Program-made: the position numbers and the translations under genes
Part shown: in pieces, positions 32,716 to 40,666 of the stretch
Position numbering within the stretch: position 1 is the stretch's first letter
Layout: every line of letters begins with the position of its first letter
Assembly (NCBI GenBank): GCA_023409755.1
Contig: JAEYRA010000148.1
Coordinates: forward strand, 1 to 62,262
Direction: 5' to 3'
DNA from: Bacillota bacterium
GTDB lineage: Bacteria > Bacillota > Clostridia > Christensenellales > UMGS416
Length of the DNA stretch: 62,262 bases
Notes under the pieces: model-generated
What the model saw: the letters and a program-made list of their open reading frames with translations, nothing else
The model's database searches: none
What the model was told of the DNA's origin: nothing

Positions 32716-34296
32716 TTAGCGTTCGCGGCTGTAGGCCACGCCGTGGCCTGCCAGCACGCCGTTAACCCGGCCGTTCCGCAGGGCGACCTTGCCGTTCACC
32801 AGCACATACTCAATGCCGGTTGGCAGTGAGATGGGATTGGCGAACGTGGCGTTTTCACGCACCGTTGCGCCATCCAGTACCACGATGTCAGCATGCTTGC
32901 CCGTGGCAATCTCCCCGCGGTCCTTCAGGCCAAACGTTTTCGCCGGCAGGTAGGACGTGCGGTTGGCAAAGATTTCCCAGGGCATGCCATTCTCCCGCGC
33001 GATGCGCAGGAACTTGGCGAACGCACCGTAGGCTCGTGGGTGGGGGAAGATGTGGCAGGCGATGCCGTCGCTGCCCACCATGTAGTAGGGTTTGCTGAGA
33101 AGCTTGGCAAAGTCGCGGTGCAGTGCTTCATGCAGCGCCGGGTCGTCAATGTCGCCGCCCCGATAGCCGACTTCCAGGTTCTCTTCCGCCAGCAGCTCGC
33201 AGAGCATCTGGGGGATGTCCTGGCCCCGTTCCCGCGCCACATCGCCAAACCCGCGCCCGATGTATTGGGGGTTGCGCGGCAGGTGGGTGAACGTATCGTC
33301 ATCGGTAAATTGCATGTGGGCGCGCATCCAGTCAATAATTTGCTGTCGGCTGGCCGCATGTTGCAGCCTTTCGCAGGCAGCCAACCAGCCGCCCTCCACC
33401 GCCCAGGGGGGCATGAAGTAGACGCCGTAGCCGCTGCCGGTGTGAAAGGGATACATCTCCACCGTCACGCGGATGCCCTCGGCCAGCGCCGCCTCAATGG
33501 GAGCGCAGACGGCTTCCACCTGGCCCACGTTGTGGGGCCCCGTGCGGTAGTGGGAGAAGTGCAGCCGGCAGCCCGAGCGCCGGGCGATTTCAATGGCCTC
33601 GGCCACCGGGTCAAACCGCTCGCCACGGTAGACCGTGCGCAGGTGGATGGAGAACGGCGCGTCGTATTCGGCCGCAACCTTGCAGAGCTCAACGAGCTCC
33701 TCGGTGTCGGCATAGGAGCAGGGGTAGTAGCTTAAACCCGTGGAGAAACCCACCGCGCCTTCCTCGAAGCCCTGGCGCATCAGATCTTTGGCCCGGTCGA
33801 GGAAGTAGCCCCGCAGCGGTACGTCATGGAAGCCGACCGTCTCCAGCCGGAGGGCGCCGTGGGGCACCTGTACGCAGGCGTTGGGACCGGTGCGGTTAAA
33901 TTTCCTGAGGTACCCGGCGATGGTGGTGAAGTCGGCCTGGCTCTCGTCCAGCGGGCCGTTCAACCCCTGCAGATATCGGCTGTAGTCCAGCAGGTTGTGA
34001 CGGGAGAGCGGCGCGTAGGACAGACCGTCGGGGCCGGTGATGAGCGTCGTCACGCCCTGCGAGAGGGACATGACGTGCTGTCGGTTGTGCAGGAGATAGA
34101 CGTCCTCGTGGCAGTGGGTGTCGATGAACCCAGGCATCAGCACATGTCCGCGGGCGTCGATGACCTCCCGTGCCTCAACCCCTGCCAGGGCACCGACGGC
34201 AGCGATGAAGCCGCCCTCCACCGCCACGTCGGCCACACGGCCCGGGTTCCCCGTGCCGTCGTAGACGGTGGCGCCTTGAATCAGTACTTCATACAT
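32716..34296 (-). CDS. N-acyl-D-amino-acid deacylase family amidohydrolase
   Basis: A 526-residue metal-dependent amidohydrolase of the D-aminoacylase family. The metal motif is DTHCHED (His61, His63). The family block EEGAVGFSTGLSYYPCSYADTEEL, the ligands HLRT and FSHYRTG, and VGSDGI (catalytic Asp) follow, and the C-terminal beta-sandwich ends in IEYVLVNGKVALRNGRV. The loop that reads GNCG in D-aminoacylase reads GPDG here (residues 88-91), so the zinc-binding Cys is missing. In this cluster it could deacylate an N-acyl amino-sugar acid, which is chemically an N-acyl-D-amino acid; this is inferred. Confidence 0.85.
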   Translation of the reverse strand: MYEVLIQGATVYDGTGNPGRVADVAVEGGFIAAVGALAGVEAREVIDARGHVLMPGFIDTHCHEDVYLLHNRQHVMSLSQGVTTLITGPDGLSYAPLSRHNLLDYSRYLQGLNGPLDESQADFTTIAGYLRKFNRTGPNACVQVPHGALRLETVGFHDVPLRGYFLDRAKDLMRQGFEEGAVGFSTGLSYYPCSYADTEELVELCKVAAEYDAPFSIHLRTVYRGERFDPVAEAIEIARRSGCRLHFSHYRTGPHNVGQVEAVCAPIEAALAEGIRVTVEMYPFHTGSGYGVYFMPPWAVEGGWLAACERLQHAASRQQIIDWMRAHMQFTDDDTFTHLPRNPQYIGRGFGDVARERGQDIPQMLCELLAEENLEVGYRGGDIDDPALHEALHRDFAKLLSKPYYMVGSDGIACHIFPHPRAYGAFAKFLRIARENGMPWEIFANRTSYLPAKTFGLKDRGEIATGKHADIVVLDGATVRENATFANPISLPTGIEYVLVNGKVALRNGRVNGVLAGHGVAYSRER

Positions 34297-34333
34297 AACG
34301 GCAGTTCCTTCCGGTGATGAAGTCGGGTGCGGT

Positions 34334-34801
34334 TCAGCTCTTGAGCTTGACGATCATATCGATGACCATGGGGACGTTGTCGGTGTGGTTGCCACAGCCC
34401 ATGGCGGCGCGGGCGTGCTGCCCCCGGTGGCCGAAGGCCGACGTGAACACATCCGAGAAGCCATTGGCCACAGCCGGCATGCCGTAGAAGTCGCCGCCGC
34501 TGTTCACCAGGGCCAGAGCCTTCACGAAGTAGTCGATGCGGTCGAGGTCGCCAATGGCATCCTTCAGGGTGGCCAGCATGCTGAGAGCCGCCAGACGGCC
34601 CGCCTCGTAGGCGTCATCGGGGGTCAGGTCTACGCCGATGCGGCCCTGCATCAGTGCCTTACCGTTCTGGTCAAAGGGCCCGTGGCCGGAGATGTACAGA
34701 AGGTCCCGGTACCGGCGCACCTTCAGCACCCCTTTGCCCTTGCGGTCGATGCTGTCGATCTGGATGCCCATCTTTTGGAGTTTCTGTTCGGCGATGCCCA
34801 T
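34334..34801 (-). CDS. RidA-like protein 3
   Basis: A 155-residue RidA-superfamily protein with the N-terminal extension MGIAEQKLQKMGIQI, then DLLYISGHGPFDQNG, GRLAALSMLATLKDAIGDLDRIDYF, FGHRGQHARAAMGCG and VIDMIVKL. It resembles RidA-like protein 2 more than protein 1. It follows PLP lyase 2 by 29 nt, repeating the lyase-RidA order of the other module. AGGAGGGA precedes the start on the minus strand. Confidence 0.85.
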   Translation of the reverse strand: MGIAEQKLQKMGIQIDSIDRKGKGVLKVRRYRDLLYISGHGPFDQNGKALMQGRIGVDLTPDDAYEAGRLAALSMLATLKDAIGDLDRIDYFVKALALVNSGGDFYGMPAVANGFSDVFTSAFGHRGQHARAAMGCGNHTDNVPMVIDMIVKLKS

Positions 34802-34830
34802 TGCATATCCCTCCTGTTTGGTTGTTGGAC

Positions 34831-35958
34831 TTATTGTTTGCCCAGTTTGCGGGCGTATTCGATGGTGTAGTCAACCACGATGTCCAACTCGGACGGTTCG
34901 AGGTTCAGCGGGTTGATGGTGATGGAGTTGGTGTCGCGCCGCGCCCCCACCAGGATGCCGGGCTCACCGGCCTTGAGCGCCGCTGCCAGTTCCTCGGCCG
35001 AAGCGCCGTTGGTGAGGACGGCCTCCACCCAGTGGTAGGTCTGGCCCGTCGGGCCGGGCCACAGCTTTACGCAGCGGAACATGCCCGACGCCGTCAGCTC
35101 GTTCATGATGTATTCGCAGCTGTCGTCGATGTACTTCTGTCGGGCTTCCACCACGCCATCGGCCAGGAAGTGCTTGACCGCCGTGTAGACCCCGGCGATT
35201 TCCTCCCGCCCGGCCTTGGAGGAACGGCCCACACCCTGGTTGGGCGGGGCGATCATGGCGAAGCCATCAATGAGGGCCTTCTTGCCCACGACCAGACCGC
35301 CCTGCTGGGGCCCGCGCAGGCCCTTGCCGCCGCTGAAGAGCGCCAGGTCGGCGCCGCATTCCTGGGTGTAGTACCACAGGTTCTCCTTGGGCGGCAGCTG
35401 GGCTGCGCCGTCCACGATGACGTACACATCCCGCTCGTGGGCAATGCGCACCACTTCGGCAAGGGGCAGGCCCCGGGCGGCGAAGTAGTGGGTGTCGAAG
35501 TAGACGATGGCAGCGGTGCGGTCGGTGATGGCGGCGATGAGTTCTTCAGCAGTGGTCATCTCGGGCTTGCCAACTTCGATGAGTTTGGCGCCGCTGACCT
35601 TGATGGCGAAGTCGTAGCTGTTTCGGTGGCCGGCCATGACCAGGATTTCATTCTTCATGCCGGTGGTGTCGGGCAGCTGCTTCAGGAGTGCCTGGTTGGC
35701 ACCGCCGGCCATGCACACCGCTGAGGAGAGCAGGATGCCCGCCGAAGCACCGCAGGTGATGTAGGCAGCTTCGTTGTGGGTGAGTCGCGCCAGTTCCTCT
35801 CCAACGCGTCGTTGCAGCTGAGCCAGCTCCACAAACTCGTGGGCCGCCTCACGCATGGCGTCCAGGGTTGGCTGCTCCATGCGGGAGCCACCAATGATCG
35901 ACATGGTGTCCCAGGCGTTGATGTAAGTCTTGACGCCTAATTCCTTGTACACGTCCAT
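34831..35958 (-). CDS. SelA-like PLP-dependent ammonia-lyase 2 (internal start within the fusion)
   Basis: A 375-residue product if translation begins at the internal ATG 35958. The PLP lysine is Lys212 in FSGGKGLRGPQQGG, with the ring Asp in IVDGAAQLPPKEN. It is full length against lyase 1, which starts in the same way (MSIYQELG versus MDVYKELG), so the internal start is the ancestral one. Expected chemistry is ammonia elimination from an amino-sugar acid or similar substrate, as in DgaE-like enzymes; the sequence does not show the substrate. Confidence 0.8.
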   Translation of the reverse strand: MDVYKELGVKTYINAWDTMSIIGGSRMEQPTLDAMREAAHEFVELAQLQRRVGEELARLTHNEAAYITCGASAGILLSSAVCMAGGANQALLKQLPDTTGMKNEILVMAGHRNSYDFAIKVSGAKLIEVGKPEMTTAEELIAAITDRTAAIVYFDTHYFAARGLPLAEVVRIAHERDVYVIVDGAAQLPPKENLWYYTQECGADLALFSGGKGLRGPQQGGLVVGKKALIDGFAMIAPPNQGVGRSSKAGREEIAGVYTAVKHFLADGVVEARQKYIDDSCEYIMNELTASGMFRCVKLWPGPTGQTYHWVEAVLTNGASAEELAAALKAGEPGILVGARRDTNSITINPLNLEPSELDIVVDYTIEYARKLGKQ

Positions 35959-36861
35959 GGGTTCGTTTCCTCCGTGTTGTCTGAATTCCCTTTCCTTCCG
36001 CTGGTACCCGATGCGCTTGCTGAGCGGGATCCCCGCGGGGTAAAGGTAATCGTCAATCTTATGGATTTGCAGGGCAGAGCCGCCATCCACCAGCAGGGAG
36101 CAGCCGGTGATGGCGCTCGACATATCGCTGGCGAAGAAGAGGTGGGCGTTGGCGATGTCGTCGACCATGCCTTCCATGGGCAGGGGGTTGTAAGACGCCT
36201 GCAGCGAGCGTTTGCGGTCCTGGGGGGACAGCCGCTCGTGGAAGGGTCGCGCCAGCGAGGAATACACCCCGCCGGGCAGCACCGTGTTGACGCGGATGCC
36301 GTCCTTGCCATGCTCCAGGGCTAACAGCCGCGCCAGGGCGTTGATGGCCCCCTTGCTGGCCGCGTAGCTCGAGAAGATGTTGACCGTCGCCACCGAGTGG
36401 ATGGATGAGGTGAACAGCACGCTGCCGCTGTGCCGGGCTACCATGCCCGGCAGGAAAAACCGGCACAACTGCGTGGCACTGCGTACGTTTACGCTCATGA
36501 TTCGCTCGAAACTCTCGTCCTTCAGGTCCCCGAGGAACTCGCGAATGTTGATGCCCACGTTGTTGTCCAGAATGTCCAGCCCGCCAAAGCGCTCCTGCAC
36601 CGCCTGGCACAGCGCGTCGATGTCTTCCGGCACCCCGGTGTCGGTGCGCAGAAAGAAGCACCGGGGGTCGATGGCCTGCAGTTCCCGCTCGGTCTGACGG
36701 CCCTCTTCCACCACAATGTCAGCGATGGCGACCACCGCGCCGTGCTTGGCAAAGGTCAGGGCGATTTCCCGCCCGATGCCTTGGGCACCGCCGGTGACCA
36801 GAGCGCGCTTACCCTCGAGCAGCCGGTCATAGTTGATTGGTTTGATGATTTCCTCACTCAT
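34831..36861 (-). CDS. Fused SDR-PLP lyase reading frame (676 residues)
   Basis: One uninterrupted frame holds an SDR (residues 1 to about 301) followed directly by a SelA-like PLP lyase. The SDR part is complete: TGGAQGIGRE, ADIVVEEGRQ, catalytic Ser in FTSSIHSVAT and YAASKGAINALARL; NNAG is NNVG. Then comes a basic tail (SKRIGYQRKEREFRQHGG) with no stop before the lyase start MDVYKELG. In the paralogous module the SDR stops just before the lyase, so here the stop has been lost. A strong internal ribosome binding site remains, so both a fusion and a free lyase could be made. The start ATG at 36861 has GGAGGG upstream and overlaps the lactonase end. Confidence 0.75.
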   Translation of the reverse strand: MSEEIIKPINYDRLLEGKRALVTGGAQGIGREIALTFAKHGAVVAIADIVVEEGRQTERELQAIDPRCFFLRTDTGVPEDIDALCQAVQERFGGLDILDNNVGINIREFLGDLKDESFERIMSVNVRSATQLCRFFLPGMVARHSGSVLFTSSIHSVATVNIFSSYAASKGAINALARLLALEHGKDGIRVNTVLPGGVYSSLARPFHERLSPQDRKRSLQASYNPLPMEGMVDDIANAHLFFASDMSSAITGCSLLVDGGSALQIHKIDDYLYPAGIPLSKRIGYQRKEREFRQHGGNEPMDVYKELGVKTYINAWDTMSIIGGSRMEQPTLDAMREAAHEFVELAQLQRRVGEELARLTHNEAAYITCGASAGILLSSAVCMAGGANQALLKQLPDTTGMKNEILVMAGHRNSYDFAIKVSGAKLIEVGKPEMTTAEELIAAITDRTAAIVYFDTHYFAARGLPLAEVVRIAHERDVYVIVDGAAQLPPKENLWYYTQECGADLALFSGGKGLRGPQQGGLVVGKKALIDGFAMIAPPNQGVGRSSKAGREEIAGVYTAVKHFLADGVVEARQKYIDDSCEYIMNELTASGMFRCVKLWPGPTGQTYHWVEAVLTNGASAEELAAALKAGEPGILVGARRDTNSITINPLNLEPSELDIVVDYTIEYARKLGKQ
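35966..35973 (-). promoter_or_regulatory. Internal ribosome binding site inside the SDR-lyase fusion
   Basis: GGAGGAAA on the minus strand, 7 nt before ATG 35958. Its near-ideal sequence and spacing suggest the lyase is still translated on its own. Confidence 0.7.
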
Positions 36862-37897
36862 GGGGGTTGCCCTCCTTCCCGTCAAAGCAAATGCAGGTGG
36901 GCGTCTGGGCTGGCACATCGCCCACCGGTGTCAAAGATCCGTCGCCCAGGTGGAAGCGCAGCACCGACAGGGTGTTGCCCCGTTGGTTGGCGCACAGCAC
37001 AAAACGTCCGTCGGGGGTAAAGGCCATGTCCCGGGGGAAGTTCCCGCCGCAGTCAAACCAGCGAAGAGCCCCCAGCAACCCGTTGGCCTCCACCTGGAAG
37101 ACGGCGATGGCGTTCTGCCCGCGGTTGCCCACCAGCAGGAACCGGCCATCCGGCGACAGACGAATGGGGCCGCAGTAACTCGTTTCGCTCCAGCCCGGCG
37201 GCAGGGCGTCCACACGCTGCACCTGGTTCAGCTCTTCCCCTTGGAGGGCATAGACCAGCACATGGTTGTCCAACTCGCCGCAGACGTAGAGGAAGCGGCC
37301 ATCGGCGGCAAGCACCCCATGGCGGGGGCCAGCGCCAGTCGGTGCCTCCACAGCCCTGACACGAGCGGTACTCGTAGTATCGCCAGCGGGGAACAAAAAC
37401 AGCCGGTCCATGCCCATATCCATGACACAGAGTTGCGCACCGGGCAGGGGGAGAGTCTGATGGAAGTGAGAAGCAACCCCGGCGGGGGCACAGGGCAGGT
37501 CGCCGGCGCGGGTGGTGGCCGCCGGCTGCAGGCTGCCGTCAGGAGCCAGGGGCAGGGCGGCCAGCGCGCCGGAGAAGCACGCCGTGTACACCATGCCATC
37601 GTGCAGCAACAGATGACAGGGGCCCGGTGCGCCGGTGGGCTGGGTGTTGAGGAGCCGCATAGCGGAGCCTTCCACGGCATAGGAAGCCACAGCCCCGCTG
37701 GTTTCGCCGTTCCATTGGGCGACCTCCAGCGCGGCATAGAGCCGGCTGCCGTCCTCATTTGTGATGATGTGACTGGGATTGAGCACGGGTGTGACGCCGG
37801 CCGGCGTCAGACTGCCGTCCTCCCCCAACAGGAAGGTGAGAATGCCCGTTGCACCGTCGTTGGTGCAGGTACCGATTCGAACCATGATGGCAGGCAT
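36854..37897 (-). CDS. Lactonase-family beta-propeller (6-phosphogluconolactonase-like)
   Basis: A 347-residue cytosolic protein of the lactonase (YkgB/Pgl, PF10282-type) seven-bladed propeller family. Blade motifs recur: TGILTFLLGEDGSLTP, ITNEDGSRLYAALEV, GPRHGVLAADGRFLYVC, IRLSPDGRFLLVGNRG and AFTPDGRFVLCANQRGN. The conserved PRH and NRG/NQRGN elements near the active centre are present. It would open a sugar lactone made by one of the SDRs. It is the first enzyme gene downstream of the ROK regulator and overlaps the next gene by eight bases. Confidence 0.85.
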   Translation of the reverse strand: MPAIMVRIGTCTNDGATGILTFLLGEDGSLTPAGVTPVLNPSHIITNEDGSRLYAALEVAQWNGETSGAVASYAVEGSAMRLLNTQPTGAPGPCHLLLHDGMVYTACFSGALAALPLAPDGSLQPAATTRAGDLPCAPAGVASHFHQTLPLPGAQLCVMDMGMDRLFLFPAGDTTSTARVRAVEAPTGAGPRHGVLAADGRFLYVCGELDNHVLVYALQGEELNQVQRVDALPPGWSETSYCGPIRLSPDGRFLLVGNRGQNAIAVFQVEANGLLGALRWFDCGGNFPRDMAFTPDGRFVLCANQRGNTLSVLRFHLGDGSLTPVGDVPAQTPTCICFDGKEGNPHE

Positions 37898-38004
37898 AGC
37901 GCGTCCTCCTCAGAGCAAGGTTACCGGGCGAGCCGGCGGGGGGAGCGGCGGTTCATTGCCGTCAAGGAAATTTCTTGCGCATCCAATCCCTGAGGGAGCA
38001 GCGG

Positions 38005-39141
38005 CTAATCGCCGCTGAGTACGTCAAAAATCGCGTTGTCAAACACCGTGGCCGCCCCGCCGGTGATGCCCGGGCAGGGGTTGACCGGCGGTGACACCCG
38101 TGTGCCAGGCAGGCCAGCCGCGCTGAAGCCGGCGTTCAGCCGCTGGTAGAGCACGTCACCAAGCACCTCCGGCACGATTCCGGCCAGTACGAAGTCGGGC
38201 ACGTCCAGCGCCACCGAGAGGTTGACCATCATCAGTGTCAGCGGCATTGCCAGATAGTCGGCAATGGCGGCGCGGCTTGCTTCGTCCAGCGGCATGGCCC
38301 GGTGGATGTCAATGCCGAAGCGCTGGCGGATGCCATTGAGGTTGACCACCTGCTCAACCCGGCGGGGCGGCAGGCCGGTCTGGGGCAGTTCGGTCAGCAT
38401 CTCGCCCACTTCACCGGTGCGGCCGTTGGTTCCGCGGCGCAGGGTGCCATCCAGCACGATGCCGCCGCCCAGCCCCGTGCCCAGCGACAGGTACACGAGG
38501 TCGTTGACCTCGCCCTGCTGACGGCGGCGGAAGAGCTCACCCACGCAGGCCAGGTTGACGTCATTCTCCAGGAAGTAGGGGAGGCCGACGGCATCAGTAA
38601 AATCTGGAAATATATCGGCGAAGGGCCGGCTTTCGTTGAGACCCATGGTGTGGTACTGCACAACGCTGGCAGAATCCGGGTCGATGATGCCGGGGAACCC
38701 GATGCCCACGCCCAGGATGGGGGACTGCTGGTTGCGGTCGCAGATCTGCCGGATGAGGGCGGCAGCTTCCTTGAGATCGGGGATCCCATCGCGCCAGGCC
38801 ACGTTCATGGCCGCTTGCTCAATGAGGTCGCCGTTCATGTTGACCAGCCCCACGCAGGCGTACTGCCCCTCAAAGAGCAGACCAATGGCACGGTAAGCCT
38901 CGGGGTTGAAGCGCAGCAGCTTCCCCTTGCGGCCCGGGGCGCTGGCGTTGGGGCGGTCGTCAGTCTCCTGCACAATGCCCTTGGCCATGAGGAAGTCGAT
39001 GATTTTGATGGCGGTGGGGAAGGACATGCCTGTATGGGTGCAGATGGCGGCACGCGTCAGCACCCCATGCCGGCGGAACAGGTCAAGCACCACCCGCCGG
39101 TTTTGCGATTTGATATAGGCTGGGAGATAGGAATCAGTCAT
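38005..39141 (-). CDS. ROK-family transcriptional repressor
   Basis: A 378-residue NagC/XylR-type regulator. The N-terminal winged helix covers about residues 10-75 (RRHGVLTRAAICTHTGMSFPTAIKIIDFL). The ROK sugar-kinase fold follows, with GVGIGFPGIID, ENDVNLACVGE and LSLGTGLGGGIVLDG. The CxCGxxGC zinc motif of ROK kinases is missing: the region runs GTNGRTGEVGEMLTELPQTG. This is usual for some regulator branches. It is transcribed divergently from the MFS and GH38-like genes and probably controls both sides in response to a sugar. AT-rich inverted repeats in the shared upstream region are likely operators. Confidence 0.88.
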   Translation of the reverse strand: MTDSYLPAYIKSQNRRVVLDLFRRHGVLTRAAICTHTGMSFPTAIKIIDFLMAKGIVQETDDRPNASAPGRKGKLLRFNPEAYRAIGLLFEGQYACVGLVNMNGDLIEQAAMNVAWRDGIPDLKEAAALIRQICDRNQQSPILGVGIGFPGIIDPDSASVVQYHTMGLNESRPFADIFPDFTDAVGLPYFLENDVNLACVGELFRRRQQGEVNDLVYLSLGTGLGGGIVLDGTLRRGTNGRTGEVGEMLTELPQTGLPPRRVEQVVNLNGIRQRFGIDIHRAMPLDEASRAAIADYLAMPLTLMMVNLSVALDVPDFVLAGIVPEVLGDVLYQRLNAGFSAAGLPGTRVSPPVNPCPGITGGAATVFDNAIFDVLSGD

Positions 39142-39162
39142 GTCATTCTCCCGAGTAATATT

Positions 39163-39178
39163 AAATAAAGTTTTATTT
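39163..39178. promoter_or_regulatory. AT-rich inverted repeat, likely ROK operator
   Basis: AAATAAA-GT-TTTATTT is a perfect 7-bp inverted repeat, 22 nt upstream of the ROK start codon and downstream of its promoter. AT-rich palindromes of this kind are typical of NagC/XylR-type operators, so autorepression is likely. Confidence 0.6.
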
Positions 39179-39241
39179 TACCAATTGTGGGTTGGAGGGG
39201 GAACTTTGTGCGATTTTCACGTTTCCCCACCAAACGCTGTC

Positions 39242-39270
39242 AGTATAGCACATCAATCTTGCGTCTTCAA
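39242..39270 (-). promoter_or_regulatory. sigma-A promoter for the minus-strand catabolic operon
   Basis: On the minus strand: TTGAAG (39270-39265), a 17-nt spacer and TATACT (39247-39242). It is back to back with the plus-strand promoter; the two -35 boxes touch. Confidence 0.65.
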
Positions 39271-39287
39271 TGCTTCCATGGTATCAT
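39259..39287 (+). promoter_or_regulatory. sigma-A promoter for the MFS and GH38-like genes
   Basis: TTGCGT at 39259-39264, a 17-nt spacer and TATCAT at 39282-39287. The start of transcription would be near 39294, just before a second AT-rich inverted repeat. Confidence 0.6.
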
Positions 39288-39299
39288 CAAGATGAATTA

Positions 39300-39314
39300 T
39301 TAAAGAAGGTTTAA
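39300..39314. promoter_or_regulatory. Second inverted repeat, likely ROK operator
   Basis: TTAAA-GAAGG-TTTAA lies immediately downstream of the predicted plus-strand transcription start, a good place for a repressor to block transcription of the transporter and glycosidase genes. Confidence 0.5.
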
Positions 39315-39371
39315 AAAGACTGCGGCAATTGCTTGACATGGCAATTTGGCGTGGGGGATGGGGCGATTGCG

Positions 39372-40580
39372 ATGAAACAGAGCGAAACCGGCTTTCCCGT
39401 TCGGTTTTTTGTCTTCTATGTGGTGTACTATTCTTTTCAGGCCATCTACAACTCTTACACCAATTTATACCTGAACGGGATCGGCTTCAACCAGGCGCAG
39501 ATCGGCATGGCGGTTTCCATCGCCACGGGGACGCTGCTTCTCATCCAACCCCTGTGGGGGCTGGCAAGCGACCGCGCCCGGTTCAAAAACACGGTGCTCA
39601 AGATTCTGCTGCTCTCGGCTGCGGCGGCGGTGATGCTCTATCCGTTGGCGCAGCAATATTGGGGCCTGTCCAACACCTCGCCCTATGTAAAATACTGGCT
39701 GCTGCTGGGGGTGACGGCGATCTTCTCGGCCGTGTTCAGCCCCATCTCGCCCCTGCAGGACACCATCACCCTGGAGCACCTGGAGGGCAAGCGGTGGGAC
39801 TTCGGGCAAATTCGCCTGGGCGGCACGCTGGGGTATGCCTTCACCGTGCTGCTGACGGGCTGGCTGCTGCACGACAATTATTCCATCATCTTCCCGGTCA
39901 TCAGCGCGGGGCTGTTGGTGTGCTTTGGGCTATCGTTCCTGCTGCCGAAGGTCTCCGGCCACCGGCACGGCGCGCAGCGGGCGCCCATCCGCAAGATCTT
40001 TGCCAACGAGGCCATGCTTTGCCTCATCTTCTTTAACCTTGTCTATTCTTTATGCTCCAGTCTGTACTATAACTTTTATCCCATCTACTTCAGCGGCCTT
40101 GCCGGCGTGACCAGCACCCACATCGGCGCGCTCATGTTTGCCAGTGCCATTGCGGAGGTTCCCTTCCTCTTCTTCGCCAGCAAGTTTGTGGGGCGCTTCG
40201 GCATCCCGAAGATGCTGGTGGCGTCGGGGCTCATCACATCGGTGCGTTGGCTGCTGCTCTTCCTGCTGCAGAACCCCATTGCCATCATCGGCACGAACCT
40301 GCTGCACGGCCTGGGCTTTGTGGTCGTCAACTACTGCCTTGCGGTGTACATCAACACCAGCGTACCCAAGGAACTGCGAGCCACCGGCCAGACGATGATG
40401 GCCATGCTTGCGGCCATTTTCTCCCGGCTCATCTTTGGTTACCTGGGCGGCCTGGCGGCTGACTGGCTGGGCGCAGGGCGCCTGATGCTCTTCTCGGCTG
40501 TCGTCATGGTGGCGGGCACGGTGGCCTTCGCGCTGTGGTTCCGTTCCATCAACCGCAAGGCCGGGGAAGCCGCCATCTGA
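39372..40580 (+). CDS. MFS transporter (LacY/nucleoside-type fold)
   Basis: A 402-residue integral membrane protein with about twelve hydrophobic segments. It has the MFS loop motif after helix 2 (PLWGLASDRARFKN) and, at the repeat position in the second half, FVGRFGIPKM. It resembles the MFS_1-like group that includes oligosaccharide:proton symporters. Placed between a ROK regulator and a glycosidase, it most likely imports a glycoside or oligosaccharide. The ATG at 39372 is chosen over an upstream in-frame extension because MKQSETGFPVRFFVFYVVYY gives a normal short cytoplasmic start. Confidence 0.85.
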   Translation: MKQSETGFPVRFFVFYVVYYSFQAIYNSYTNLYLNGIGFNQAQIGMAVSIATGTLLLIQPLWGLASDRARFKNTVLKILLLSAAAAVMLYPLAQQYWGLSNTSPYVKYWLLLGVTAIFSAVFSPISPLQDTITLEHLEGKRWDFGQIRLGGTLGYAFTVLLTGWLLHDNYSIIFPVISAGLLVCFGLSFLLPKVSGHRHGAQRAPIRKIFANEAMLCLIFFNLVYSLCSSLYYNFYPIYFSGLAGVTSTHIGALMFASAIAEVPFLFFASKFVGRFGIPKMLVASGLITSVRWLLLFLLQNPIAIIGTNLLHGLGFVVVNYCLAVYINTSVPKELRATGQTMMAMLAAIFSRLIFGYLGGLAADWLGAGRLMLFSAVVMVAGTVAFALWFRSINRKAGEAAI

Positions 40581-40666
40581 GCGGGCGCAAACCGCCTTTA
40601 CAGCCCCAGCGCGCCGTGCGATAATGGGGCCACCAAACGGACAATCCCCTTTGTGCGGAGGAGATT

